In this document: piece by piece, positions 48,209 to 59,986 of the stretch
Position numbering within the stretch: position 1 is the first letter of the stretch
Layout of the letters: the number at the start of each line of letters is the position of its first letter
From: Margaritispora aquatica
Taxonomy: Eukaryota; Ascomycota; Leotiomycetes; Helotiales; Discinellaceae
Reading direction: 5' to 3'
Assembly: GCA_007644065.1 (NCBI GenBank)
Contig: VJWN01000005.1
Location: 372,001 to 436,000 of the forward strand
Length of the DNA stretch: 64,000 nt
The notes under the pieces: generated by a model
What the model was told of the DNA's origin: nothing
Databases searched by the model: none
What the model saw: the letters and a program-made list of their open reading frames with translations, nothing else
Position numbers and translations under genes: made by a program

Positions 48209-50685
48209 GGGTTTAAGTATTGCACTTGTACGAGGAGAGAATTGTGTCTCATGGTGCTAGTTCCTCACTGTATACGAATGTCAGCGGCACATGATGTTCA
48301 GCATCGATCTTGTTGTCTGCTTTATGAGCAAACTTTGCGCTGCTTTGGCTATGCGACGCAATTGGTATTTTATGATGCAAAGCTGTACTTGTGGTTTTGT
48401 CGGTTCGATGTATGACTTCTATAATGTTGTAAGATCATCAGGATAATGACACGGGTAGATTGTATACTCGTAATTCATCAAACAATGTTCAAGAGTGTGA
48501 AGCATACCTTCAGAGTGTGCTCCCAAATTCAGCTTAGTATTTGAGTTTCATTTGATTTGAGGCGGAATTATTTGCAAATTCTCCTTTCTGGCGATACGTC
48601 AATCTCACAACCAATCTACTACTTTCAACATTCTTGGGAGTATCGTGTGGAAGCTTGTGTACCCCTCAAGCTATACATATAAAGACTTGTGATCATCTCC
48701 ATTTTTCCACTTCTGCCTCAAGCCAAATGGCATGTCATCAAAATGCCTATCGCCCTATGCATTTTGAACTTACCTGGCTTTCAAACACCATGCCTATTTT
48801 TGCTCCATAGCTATATGCTTACCGCTGTCATTATACTCATTGGTGATATGGAATTAATCTGAATTTGTGAAAGGCGTCGTTCGCGAAGTCCGTAAAGTCT
48901 GTATTATTGTTATCATCACTTCCATCACTGTTGTTATTTCCGTATGCCTCGTCAAATACATTCTTTCACAATCATTTTCCTACCGGTTTTTAGTACGAAG
49001 GAATTCATCTGACAGCCGAGAGTGCCACGCATTAAAATCGAAGCTTTGCATCACTTTCTGTGTAAAAAGCCTTTCTTTACCACCCACTCCTCTCGAGATT
49101 TGACTCGTAATCGCCTCTTAACCGCAGCTCTGCCTTACTCTGCATAAGCAGCAATTGCTAATATACTTCTCATTTTCTACAAACCATCCACAACCACTCG
49201 AAATGTCTCACTGCTGCATTGAGGCTACATGCTTTCCCTCCACTTTAATTCTTGCGAAACGCATATACAACTCTAGAGAACATCGCCAAATCGAAAGGAA
49301 CAGGATCATCGTCTTATACATACATAGCAAAATTTCGGTAATCACATGGAAGCAAGAGCAGGCTGCTGAGAATAGTAGTCGTTGTATTGGCGACCTGGGA
49401 TGATGATAAGCTTAAGCTCGAAGAATTGTGTTCTTAGTCGTAAAATCTTGCTTAAAAGTATGATCCAGATGCGATAATAGATTAGTGGTCATGTTAAAGG
49501 GTATGGTAAATCCCTCAACAAAGAAAGGAAAGCTGGCAATTCATATGTTTGGCAGTGAAAGGGAATTCGAGCTATTGCTGTCATTTGTCTCTTTAATTTC
49601 TTGTCATTTGCCAGTACTCAACTTAGTCTTTACTTCTAGCTAGACTCCTCATTAAATGTAGAGAAACTCACCATTCTAGCTGCGGTACAATCTTCGAATT
49701 AGAATTAGCAGCTCTTTTGGGTTCTAGGAGTAGACGGTTGATGGAATGATGTCCCGCTTTATCACGACGCACAATATTAGGCGCTGGTATAATCCAAGGT
49801 GTGTGTCATACCCAAATTATATTCAAACAAATTAGAATTATATAAGTGGTCGACTTGAGAATCGTTGCGTGATTTTACCACGAGGTATGAAATTCACATG
49901 CGAACTCTGTCAACTTTCTCTCGAGTAACCTACGGAAATCAACATCGAGATGAAGTGCATTTGAACGATCCTTTACTGTAGCTAGCTACATGTGTTTATA
50001 TAAGATTCATCTGTAAGGGAAGCTCTTTGTTTACTATCCAAATTGTCACACAAAACCAAATCCATATTCGCTTTCGCTCTCTCTTGTCCTGGGAAATGCG
50101 CTCAGAGTTTAGGATTTGGCTTCTTGTTTAACATTCTCAGAAGCTAGTACTTGGCATCGATGGAACCAAGCTGATCTACTCTGTCGTGTGTTTATCTCTC
50201 ATGTAATTTCGATTGCATTGTTGTTGCCAATTCTCAACCCCCAAGTCGCTGTCATCATCACCATCACTGTCAACAACAATCCCACCCACCACTGTCAGTT
50301 AAGTGAGCATTCCTTTCCACCACGAACACGCAGCAACTCAGAAGTCGATTCCTTCTACCCACCATACACTAAATTGAATGTATTTGGGGACAAGTCCAAC
50401 AGCGCAGCAGCGCACCTTGGGAGGATCCAATGTCGACTCGAGGTTTCATTTTCCTTCCGTCACGAGATTTGAGGAATGGGCAGGTGATATTTATACGAGT
50501 TCTGTTGAGAGAGCGTTTGGGATCTTACTTGCTTTCTGTTTTCGTGATTCCCTGCCATGTACTATTATCTACTGCTATTTATAGAAAGCACATGCATCGA
50601 GTTTCTCAGTCTATATTAAGAGTAATTGGGATATCTATATAATTTTTTTGATGTCAGTGTTACATGGTTGACCTTCCCAATCCCG
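48209..50685. other. Convergent intergenic region between APN1 and the purine permease
   Basis: About 2.5 kb, AT-rich, between two convergent stop codons. ORFs such as 48867-49103, 49155-49403 and 50116-50472 (+) are short, overlapping and lack recognisable wording. No tRNA-like A/B boxes or repeats were noticed. It is larger than needed for two 3' UTRs, so an unannotated noncoding RNA or a gene of very short exons cannot be excluded. Confidence 0.5.
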
Positions 50686-52816
50686 TCACTTTCCCACACT
50701 CTTCAAACTCCCCCTCTCCTCCAACTGTCTCAACTCCTCCTCTTCCTGATTTCTATACCCCGCCTCATCCCCAACCTCACTCTCAACAACCTCCTCCTCC
50801 ACCTCCTCCGGAATGATCAAGTTAAGCGCAATAGCCAAAAACGCCGTAACCGCAAAACCCGTCTCCATAACCAGCACGATGGCATCCAAAAACCCAGCTT
50901 TGGCGCGATTGTTCCCGGTGTATGTAAACACGTACGAGAACCAGTCGGGCACCAAATCGGCCCCGAAACCGAGACACATTGAGGCGGCGAGGATGAAGCG
51001 CGTTCGCCGCGTGAAGGGCACTGTGGAGATGATGTGGATACCGGAGATGGCGACGGAGGAGAAGAGGAAGGTCGTCATGCCGCCGAGGACGGAGGAGGGA
51101 ACTGTGCGGTGTTAGTGTTTGAGGCTCGCAAGTGAGGAGATTGGGAGAACGGGGAAGACTTACTGGCGACGAGAGCGGCTGCGAATTTTGAGAAGATGCC
51201 CATGATAACGAGAAAGAAACATGCTGCGTAGCCTGCTTTCCTGTTCGCGCACCGGGTCAAGGCAATCACGCCGTTGTTTTGAGCGAATGTTGACATTGGG
51301 GTGATAGTGCATAAGCAGGCTAGCATTCCGTTCACGCCATCTGCGAGGACACCTCCTTGAATTCTAGAGTCAAAAAGGGGGCCGTCGACTTGGAGACGAG
51401 ATACGTCGCATGTTGCTGTGATATCGCCAATGGACTCCATCATTAGGATCTGGGATGTGTTAGAATGTGATGAGACATTGAAGCCGAAGCGTAAGCGAGA
51501 GACGGGATGTGAGGGAACTTACAAGGTAAACAGCCAACATAGGCAATATCATCGGCGCATAAATACTCAACGGGAACGTCTCGACCCAGATAAATGACGC
51601 CACAGGAGCGACATCAATAGACGAACGATCGAAGTACCCACATGCAGCAGCGATAATACAACCAACCAACAAACCCACCACAACAGATGTGCTCTTCATA
51701 ATCGGCGACCCAAACCGCTCACACAGGATAATAGTCAAGAACACGGAGAACCCCAGACCGAGAAACTCGGCACTTCCCCACGGCAAAGCATGCGGTGCTG
51801 AGTTTGACGGACAGAACATGTAATCTCCTGACGTGGGACGACCCAAACTGGGCGGTTCTTAGTGAAGTCTCGCTTAAATAGGAGGGAGAAATATACCATG
51901 ATCCCGAGCCGCCTGCCCAGCCTTGAAGACCAGTTTCGATTAATGCTACTCCGATGAGTGTTACGGTCGGACCGGTCACGATGGGTGGAAAGAGCTTCTT
52001 TAGAAGCTTGGGTGACATGAATGAGAGGCCAATTTCGAGTAGAGCACAGAGCGCGCCCGTACCAAGGATTGCGCCGTAGCCTTTTGGGCAGGGCATTAAA
52101 GTGCCATCGGCTGCCGTGGGACAGGTACCATTTGCATACCTATTTTGTCAGCTTACCTTGCGGGAAGAGATCCAGACATGAAGACGTACATTTGCGAAAG
52201 CCCAGCTGATGCCACGGGGATAATGGAGAATGAAGTCCCCACCACCGAGATCAGGCCCGTACCGAAATAATAAGGCGTTCCTTTGAGATGCAAGCGGGTG
52301 ATCTGTAGTGTCGAGAGGAGACCAGAGACAATAAGTGCGGTTGAGACTAAGTACTGCGAGACATCGGTTCCGAAACCAGCAGCCGAAGCGATGATGATTG
52401 GAGGCGTGATGATGCCCGCTAACATTGCCAGGGCATGTTGGAATCCAAGAAGAACCGCGAGAACGACTGGCATTTCTTGGTTCAGGCCGAAGAAGGGAGC
52501 GCTACGAGGCGATTTCTTCATGAATGGGAGGTTGGGCCGGAAGAGGAATGCATAGTCGTAGGTTCCTGACAATGTTAGACTTGTTTGCTTGAGACTTTTG
52601 TAGTTGGATTGGACTGGGTTACCGAGAAGTCCCTTCTTGGTTGTGAATTTCTTCACTAAATTGCTTGAGCACTGAGCGAAAGTCTGCTTTTGCTCGGGGA
52701 TGATCTGATCAGGAACCTTTGAGAAAAATGATTAGTATACAGGTTCCACTTCTCTGGCTACTCTCTTGAGATGAATAACTTACATCCTGAGGTCCAATAT
52801 CATCAACTACGCCCAT
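50686..52816 (-). CDS. Uric acid-xanthine permease (NCS2/NAT family, UapA/UapC type)
   Basis: Six exons on the minus strand: 52816-52784, 52716-52190, 52139-51897, 51847-51523, 51449-51164, 51101-50686; 609 residues. A plasma-membrane proton symporter for xanthine and uric acid. The family signature QNNGVIALTR is at about 433-442, and the substrate-binding segment MMESIGD has its Glu at about 381; both correspond to functional residues of Aspergillus UapA. Twelve to fourteen hydrophobic helices are evident, for example PVVLAVLLGFQHALAMLAG and TVTLIGVALIETGLQGW. The C terminus is a long acidic, Glu-rich tail. I cannot choose between the UapA and UapC paralogues. The next gene on the same strand is a xanthine dioxygenase, which fits uptake plus first-step oxidation of xanthine. 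Confidence 0.92.
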
Positions 52817-54191
52817 CTTCACGGATTAAGTCTCTTGTTATGGTTGTGAATTTCGTGAATTCTGATATATCAACCAAATTTTTTGGGGAATATATAAACA
52901 AACTACTCGCCAAAGCAACTACAACACGTCTAAGTCAAGAAAACAATAACTTTCAAAACAGAAGTCTATACGAGTATATATCAACAAAGTCATATCCTGC
53001 CAATGATTCGGCTTAATATCATGAACCCACGGGTTACCCCGGGCACCCGAACTCGCATCTCCAGTTTTGTGGAGTCACAAAAAATATAAACTCTGCAGTA
53101 GCTTGGCCGGCTGGGAAAAAAAGCTTTCGAGATAGCACGTACCACGAACAGATGGCGATGTGATTGGCGGGCTTAAGAAGAATAACCAATATCAAGTTGT
53201 ACATTTGGAAGTGCTGTGGTATGGGTTGGCGTCTGGACTTCTAGATGCATAATGTGGTACTGGACTGTATGGCAGAATGGCAGAATGGTAGATTCAGAGA
53301 TGTGAGAGTATAAGAAGACAATGCAATACAGTACAATTGACCTTCGATAACAAAATAGGCACTTGAATCACCGACGATGCACTAGCTCGTACGCATACCA
53401 GACATGAATCACACCTAGCAAAATCAAGAACAAACACATCCAGCACGACCCAGCCAGTCAACAAACATGTAAGATCGTACAAAAAACTATTTCGCACCCC
53501 ACGGCCCATTCCCATTACCATTTCCATTTCCATCCCCCAAACTCCCAAACCCTACCCACAAGTCCCAAGAACGGACGACACCGACGACGGGAGCGAGCGA
53601 TCACGCCGTCGTTCTCTCATGGGTAGGTAAGCTACCTTATGAAACTTCCATTACCATACGATGGATACCTATATCAATGGCCGGAACCAGTATCATAGGC
53701 TCTTTGCATGCGGAATGCGGGATGGAGATAGGCCCGCGGCCAGAGTCGTCGCTGATCGCTGATCAAATGTTATGGGCTTGAGATGGTGCGATGTGATGTG
53801 ATGTGGAGTTGACGAAGTGGAGATGCGGTCGCCGTTGTGGAGCTTGACGACGACGACGACGGCGAGGTTGAGGCGAAAAAGGGGGTTCAGTCGGGAATTG
53901 AGCTCGGCACGGGTTGAAAGCGAAGTCAGGTGATTTTGCTCGGCTGGAGGAGGATGAGGGAGGTCAGTGGGAAATTTCTAGGGAATGAATTGGTTTGTAG
54001 AATATTTGAGATGCATATAGTTACTTGGCACTTCTCTTCAGTTAAATAGAAAATTAGACTGTAGCTTTGTATTCATGGCCGAGAAAACGAGAGTGACATG
54101 AACATGCAGATGTGTAGGATGTTCTTTATGTTCAAGTAGTAGACTTGGATCTGCTATGCTTCTAAATATGTAAATTCTGGTCTATTCCTCT
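52817..54191. other. Intergenic region between the permease and xanthine dioxygenase genes
   Basis: About 1.4 kb with no gene. The left part is the permease promoter and includes a CGG-N6-CCG element at 53030-53041. The right part (about 53500-53950) is rich in GATG and GACGAC simple sequence and probably holds the 3' flank of the dioxygenase gene. Confidence 0.55.
53030..53041. promoter_or_regulatory. CGG-N6-CCG element upstream of the purine permease (possible UaY-type site)
   Basis: CGG GTTACC CCG lies about 214 bases upstream of the permease ATG. The Aspergillus nidulans purine regulator UaY, a Zn2Cys6 protein, recognises TCGG-N6-CCGA. Here the inner core matches but the outer bases do not (ACGG...CCGG). 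Function is inference. Confidence 0.3.
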
Positions 54192-55424
54192 CTAATATAG
54201 CTTCCCATCCGGGCCCATCACCCCCTCCGAACTCGCCATATTACACTGCCTAAAGATCCTCACCTCATCCTCGCCAAAAGCACCCACAACTGAGTGAATG
54301 ACGCCCTGGTTGTTGAATAGCACCAAATCCCCATCAACCCAATCATGCGGATACACGAACTGCGGCGAAATAGCCGGTCGTTGCAGCTTATGCACAATCT
54401 CCCGTACCTCCTCTAGGTCCTCCATGATCGACCCGTCGGCAAGATGGATGGCTTTGATTGCTGAAGGGTGCACGACTAGTGCGAGTTTCCCCGTGACGGG
54501 GTTCTTCCAGCACATGGGCAGGATTTTGATTTTGGATTGTTCGAATGGTGGGAGGTCAGGCAGTGGGATCTCTTTGCCTTCTGATATCATCCCTAGACCA
54601 TCTGAGCGTGATGCGGCGCCGCTCATCCAGATATAAGGATGTGGTGCATATTCCACCTTTGACGTGCGCACGAACTCCTTATCCGACTCACTAAGCAAAT
54701 CATACATCCTATACCCTGACACGAACGCCGTCGTACCGAGAGGGACATCGAGCGTCTCGTTGCTACCATCGTCGTAGCGAAGCGTCTGTCGTCGACCTTT
54801 CGGCACCTTGACAGCCATCAAAGACGTCACTTTAGGGGGGTTCAGATCGTACAACGCGGCATCGATGTGCCACCGGAAGAAACGAGTGAACTCCAAGTCC
54901 TCCTCGTCTGGGACCTTGGTCTTGTGGAACTTGCTATGATGTGGATGACGAAGTCTAATCTTCTCCAGACCTTCGTAGGACTCCACGTAACCGTTACCGA
55001 TCACCTGCACTTGAGGCTGATGCGGGATTGTCTGTGATCATTTAGCAAGGTCTCAATATTCTAAGCTAATGACAATACCTTCAAGTCAGGATGCAGCACA
55101 CTGCGCTTTGCATCAAGCGTCTTTCCATGCCCGTAAGTCGATGATGTTGGATCAAAGCGTTTGGTAAGATCATACTGTGCCTTTGGCGAAAGCCCAGCTT
55201 GACCCTTCAGAACCACAACAGCATTCTCATACAGTGCGGTGCGAATGAAGTCAAAATCGGCATCTGGGCGGCAGTTAGCAATTTAATCGCGATACGAGAT
55301 AAGATCGTGCAGCACAGCACATACCAGTTAAGTTTTCTAATTCGACCCCCGAGATCTGAACCCCAAAATCCACATCCGAGCCTGCAGCTTTCTGCAGTGG
55401 CGTCGCAGCAAGGGTGACAGCCAT
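54192..55424 (-). CDS. xanA: Alpha-ketoglutarate-dependent xanthine dioxygenase (XanA, TauD family)
   Basis: Three exons on the minus strand: 55424-55325, 55263-55079, 55031-54192; 374 residues, near the 370 of Aspergillus XanA. The enzyme hydroxylates xanthine to uric acid using Fe(II), O2 and alpha-ketoglutarate, independent of the molybdenum xanthine dehydrogenase. Iron ligands are visible as His150 and Asp152 in RWHIDAALYDL and distal His341 in GVIHSVVGAF. The likely ketoglutarate Arg follows in VRIFRQCN (about 356). The segments VPLGTTAFVSGYRMYDLL and YAPHPYIWMSGA are as I recall from XanA and are more specific than generic TauD proteins. A second TauD activity cannot be excluded from sequence alone. 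A purine permease lies downstream on the same strand. Confidence 0.82.
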
Positions 55425-55736
55425 TGTTTATGTGAGAGTCTCGATAAGTACCTATTGGAGAGATATTTGGACCCGAAATGTATTAAGCTTTTGACACAGC
55501 TTCGAAATATTCTAAAACAAGTGGCGAGATGGTAGCGAACAAAATGTCCTGAAATGGATGAATCTATCAAACAATCCACGAAAGATAAAGAAAGAAAAGA
55601 TTGGTAGCGCAATACTCAAAAGCTCATATGTATAAGGGTATAAGGTAAGACGATGTCTGAAATAGGTAGGTAGCTTTCACCAGGACACTGGCCATCTGGG
55701 GCTCAAAAGTGGGTAAGCATACTGATTGTGGGCCAG

Positions 55737-55748
55737 CGGCAGCCGCCG
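55737..55748. promoter_or_regulatory. CGG-N6-CCG element upstream of xanA (possible UaY-type site)
   Basis: CGG CAGCCG CCG lies about 313 bases upstream of the xanA ATG. The same core and spacing occur upstream of the adjacent permease. The outer bases (GCGG...CCGG) differ from the TCGG-N6-CCGA consensus, so assignment is tentative. Confidence 0.3.
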
Positions 55749-56089
55749 GAGGTCCTCCCATAGGCAGGTATAGCGCGAGATACAGTCATCGCCTTCCCAG
55801 TTCAGTACCTATGCCAATGATAATTTGGAAGTTCCGTTTTGGTCCAGTAGAGGGCTTTAAGTGACCTCGTGTGAGCATTGATGAGGTGTTTGTTCGCCTT
55901 GGGCCAAGATGAGCCAAGGTTTACTTGACTTCTTGGGTTGCATTCGCTTAGAGCAGCCGACTGGCGAGTAGAGTAGCAGCATACCTACCTACCTACCTTA
56001 TGTTATAAAGAGATGATACGGGTCCGTAAGCTCGGCCGAGATCTTCTCGAACAGTGAGCAATAGTTTCGGTACAAAAAATTATGGCGGG

Positions 56090-57000
56090 AAGAGCCGCAT
56101 TAACAACCTTGAGGAGAGTTTTATGTTGTACTCAACAACAAGCCAACTGCAATCTACTTATCGTCCCGTCAGCCTCTCTATTCTCCCAGACGAAATTCGT
56201 GTTGCGGATCGCACAACAGACACCAACTCCGCTACAACAAGAGCTAAGTTCGATAGCGTAATTTATTGGAATGTTCAGACGATCTGTTGCACATCTCGTT
56301 GCCTCGCTTTCTCCGCTGGAAGACGAAGATACTCTATCACCAGCCAACTACAAGCTACCTAGCTATCACGTCCAGATACCGTTATCACGGCATCCTCTCC
56401 TTCTTACCAGACGTAATGGCTGTTGCAAGTCGCAAAGCACACGAAATCCGCCGTGATAAGAGTTTAATCGAACATTGGCTTTGATGGGACTTTCGAACGA
56501 ATTGTTGCACGTCGTATGATAAAGTCTTCTCCGGTATCAAATCTTGAGACGTAAGACTAGCAAACGCCATGTAATTGCGGTATCTGAACAGATAGGAGCT
56601 TTTATTAGCCAGAAGCCATTGGATGCAGAAACACTGCTGCAAGTGGCACAGTCGACGTCAACTCCGCCGCGACAGAGCTGTTCCAATAACATATCCTCAA
56701 ATTCTATTCGGACGAAGTGTTGCACGTCGAACGATCACATTTTCTCCGGTATCAAATCCCGAGACGCAAGACCATCCCCGAGAGGTGAAACAATCCCCGA
56801 GATGCGAGACCATCCAATGCCACTCCATTAAGGCGTTTGATCAGGTTGGAATGCGTGTTTAGCCATAAAGCTTGGATCAAAGATAGGGGACTAGAGATTC
56901 TGTTGCACATCGTCACAACGTGTCTTTCCCCGAGGAGTTCGCTCATGCTAGCTGGATTGCAGTAGATATCGGAGGCTCAAGTGAAGGATGGCTGTATGTC
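56090..57000. repeat. Degenerate tandem repeat with a period of about 215 bp
   Basis: The anchor TTGCAC recurs at 56287, 56505, 56720 and 56903. A 16-base block TCTCCGGTATCAAATC is identical at 56528 and 56743, exactly 215 apart. CAACTCCGC recurs at 56224 and about 56659, two periods apart. Translated in the best frame, units share the patterns LPDxxxVAxR, RRDK/RRDR and (D/N)E(L/V)LHV...FLRYQ, but stops and frame changes interrupt them. This looks like a decayed coding repeat (pseudogene) or an old noncoding satellite. No transposase, reverse transcriptase or terminal repeats were seen. Confidence 0.55.
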
Positions 57001-57928
57001 GTTGGATCAAGCTCTGTGGTGACGCAAGCCATTGGTTGAGCTCCGCGGAGAAGGGTTCCTCTGGCTCGTATCCCCAGAAGATGACTAATCACCTGTCGTT
57101 CTCAACACTTTGGTGAACGAGAGACAGGCCGTTGTGTTTCCATAGGACGACTTCAATGGAGCTTGTCGGACATATCCTGAGTGCCACATGCTGCCTGCCG
57201 GGCCTTGAGCGGAAGTAAGATTATATAAGGAGTACGGATTGTGAAACGGAGTTTTCGAGGTAGGTATGGAGAGAGTCAATGGTCAATAGTGCACGGTGAG
57301 CAATATGAGAAGGAGTATTTGAAATGTTTTGTTCCCGCTGGAGATTCTTGCATGCAAGGCTCGCTAGAGCTTGAAGTGACAAAAGCAAGCAATTTGAAAG
57401 AGAGATGAAAGCACAGCGAGGAAAGAACAACTTGGAGAATGCGGCAAATTTGCAAGCAAAGCTTCTATATTGGATATGACCAGTTCTTCCACGCAGCTGA
57501 AAGTTCATTACACTTTCTCGAGCAGTGGAAATACCTTCATCGCTTCTTCCCAAAATCTCAGATCACAATCCAGAAGATTACCATATATGCCATGGAGCTG
57601 GTGCATGATCTTCCATTCTATCCTTCGCTCATGGCGTAGATGCACATGCCATGCAGCTGCTTTAGCTGACATACCGAGGAATTATTGTGGCTTCGGGTTG
57701 ATGTGACATCCCAACCATATCTCCTTGGGCTGTCTGGCAGAGTACTAGGGTCCCAAGGAGTAAATAGACCGAATGCCAAAGAAGAATTCCCATAGCGATA
57801 TTTGTCGTCCTCGCAGACTCTTTTGGAGGTGCGTTCTACACTGAACGACTGCATGGATGGTGACTCCTGATGCACCAATTGGTAGGCTTGTGGGGCAGGT
57901 GCTGAGTTGCTAGAAAACACAGAAACGT

Positions 57929-58951
57929 TCATGATATGCCTTTAGGCTTATCATTGTCAAGCTTCATCCCAAGGATTATCTTTACCTCCGGGCAGTACTC
58001 CAGAACGTGATCAACTTGCTTTGCATCATCCCAGATCTGCTCGTGATGAACTCCAAGCCACCCAATATGATATCCCAGAGGCGTATCATCCCAAACGCTT
58101 TCCACGCTGAAGGTTTTACTGATATTGGCGTTTGGCATGTGGAAGTTGGGTAAGGAATGCAGCTTTGACGCTAGCCACAAATCCTCCAACGCACCATCGC
58201 CTACTCGTCTCTGCTCCTTTTGCAGTACTTCGATAATCTTGCTCACTTTCCTCAAGCTTAGGCCTCCATTCCCGCCATACTCCGCGGTTTTTGACCATGG
58301 CGCACCTATCCAATCCCACTCCACAAAGTCGTTCAGAGTTGTGGGTGCATTTGCACAGAAGATCGAGTCTGGTTGAAACACTAGGAGATTCTCAGCGGGT
58401 GCTAGGATGTCTCTGTATAGATGAAGATCTGTGAACATCTGAGATATGGTTTCTCGATTGGTAAGAGAGTAGTTCGATGGAATAGGGAGAAACCCGAGCT
58501 TGCCAGACTTTTCTAGTCGGGGTATTATAGGTGAAGATCGCATGAAGGTGACGAGTTCGGGTGAAGCCATAAGTTTAAATGTCCATTCAGGTGGTATGAT
58601 TGCAGTCATATGTGCGTACAGAGCCGGGAGATGCTTCAGCGGCCGTGTTTCCACCAAGAAAGCAACCTTTGTAGGATCCAGTATGGATTTTGGCGGTGGA
58701 GGTGCTAGTGGTAAGGTTGTAGATTGATTGGAGGGCAGACAGTCCATCTTGACCGGCAAAATATGCTCTTGGCTTGGACTTGGGTTCCAAGGTCTAAGAG
58801 CTAACCATCAGCTATGCGTTCTCCAAGATCAGATGTCAACTCACATTGAAACATAGGCAATGAAGAGCAGAACCATAAGGATCGAACCATTCGTCAATTG
58901 TGTTCTCCTGGGATTTATATTCCGCAAGCTGGTCCCCATTATCGCACCCAT
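57929..58951 (-). CDS. DUF5672-type type II membrane protein (putative glycosyltransferase-like)
   Basis: Two exons on the minus strand: 58951-58845 and 58793-57929; 323 residues. A short N-terminal cytosolic part with basic residues (RNINPRRTQ) is followed by one membrane span (GSILMVLLFIAYVS, about residues 22-35), then a Pro-rich stem (LPLAPPPPK) and a lumenal domain. The lumenal part has the pattern I associate with DUF5672: VAFLVETRPLKHLPALYAHM, LLVFQPDSIFCAN, WDWIGAPWS, YGGNGGLSLRK and EDLWLASKL. The NGGLSLR segment resembles nucleotide-sugar transferases, so a Golgi carbohydrate role is plausible but unproven. The ATG at 58951 gives the membrane anchor through an intron; an in-frame ATG four codons later is also possible. 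Confidence 0.8.
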
Positions 58952-59986
58952 CTTTCCGAGTCCTATAGTGAAGCGAATGGGAAGGGTCTTTCAGCTCAAC
59001 ATATGAGAAATGATACCGGATGAGAAGAACAAACGCTTGTCAGTGCAAAACGCGAGATTTCTAGAGTACTTAAAGGAATGATAGACGATACAAGGGAGAC
59101 TGCCCTGCATGCTGCAGGTACCTAACTCTATTATATGATGCAAATCCACATTTCAGCTTCTCTAAGACCATGGGCTGGCCAGCTTTGGACAACATGCCGC
59201 GTCCCAATTTGCACGGAATGTGACAGATTGCGTAGTTTCACATTTGCTCGTAAAGGAATCCCTTCCTTCATAGGGATGAAGCAATTGTCCACTCTTGCAG
59301 CAGATTGACCATGGACAGACTGAGAGAAATACTCTAGGGGCTTAATAGCACAGTCTTTCGACCTCTGTTGAGCGTTGAAAAGGGTGGTGGAAATAGAAGT
59401 GGAGGTTAGTGGTGACGAAGATGGTGGAGACATTGTGCCGTTCTGCGTCAGCCGCATCGTAGGACGCGTTTCAAGTGGAAGGCCAATCATAGCAAAGCAT
59501 GGAATAAAGGTTTGAGTAGAGAGCACACTGCATATAGAACACCGATCTGCCAAAGTTGAAAGCTTGTTTGGACTGTGAAAGCCAGGAAACATCGTGTTGC
59601 GTGGCGATGGGTACTTGCTGTTCGTGTTCGTCGTATCTGATACCGTACTGTGCTGTAATGTGGGTGACTTTTGAATCACAATGACAATGAAGGAATAAAA
59701 CTATCCATAAGTATAGAATATCTCCGAAATGTAGATATAAACACTAAACATAACAAACATCATTTGAAAATTGCTTGCTCTTTGTGACAAATCCAGATTT
59801 AGTACAAGTGTAAGTTACCTAAACATCAGACCCCCCTCCATCTAGGTTGGTTGGCTGGACAACAATGGAAGATCAGCCTTGTTGACGAACCCTGTTGACA
59901 AAATACCATCACCGCCTCACCTAATAGATATCAACAGCAACATTCACCACCACCACCAGCGACGACCACGATACACAGCAGACAAG
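58952..59986. other. Divergent upstream region of the DUF5672 and BUB1 genes
   Basis: About 1 kb between two divergent starts. A minus-strand ORF of 182 residues (59131-59679) occupies part of it and is listed separately as doubtful. The rest is promoter and leader sequence. CACCAC repeats lie just before the BUB1 ATG. Confidence 0.5.
59131..59679 (-). CDS. Doubtful ORF, 182 residues
   Basis: An uninterrupted ORF in an otherwise empty interval. The product is Ser/Thr-rich with scattered Cys (CSICSVLSTQTFIPCF) and has no domain, signal peptide or family wording that I recognise. The length is somewhat more than expected by chance for DNA of this composition, but there is no other support. It could equally be part of the 5' leader of the DUF5672 gene or random. 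Confidence 0.28.
   Translation of the reverse strand: MIQKSPTLQHSTVSDTTNTNSKYPSPRNTMFPGFHSPNKLSTLADRCSICSVLSTQTFIPCFAMIGLPLETRPTMRLTQNGTMSPPSSSPLTSTSISTTLFNAQQRSKDCAIKPLEYFSQSVHGQSAARVDNCFIPMKEGIPLRANVKLRNLSHSVQIGTRHVVQSWPAHGLREAEMWICII

Larger units (their letters stand above)
55425..57928. other. Intergenic region with promoter of xanA and a decayed repeat
   Basis: About 2.5 kb. The left 600 bases are the xanA promoter, with a CGG-N6-CCG element at 55737-55748 and a CCTA run near 55983. From about 56090 to 57000 a degenerate tandem repeat is found (listed separately). The rest, to 57928, is the 3' flank of the DUF5672 gene. No intact gene is seen. Confidence 0.55.

Noticed and set aside
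48209..50685. Possible hidden gene or tRNA in the long convergent interval
   Set aside because: I searched for B-box-like GGTTCGA patterns and for exon-like protein wording and found nothing convincing; no feature can be supported.
55983..55999. CCTA run as a transposon boundary next to the 215-bp repeat
   Set aside because: The same tetramer is a common microsatellite elsewhere in this window, and no terminal inverted repeats or target duplications were found.
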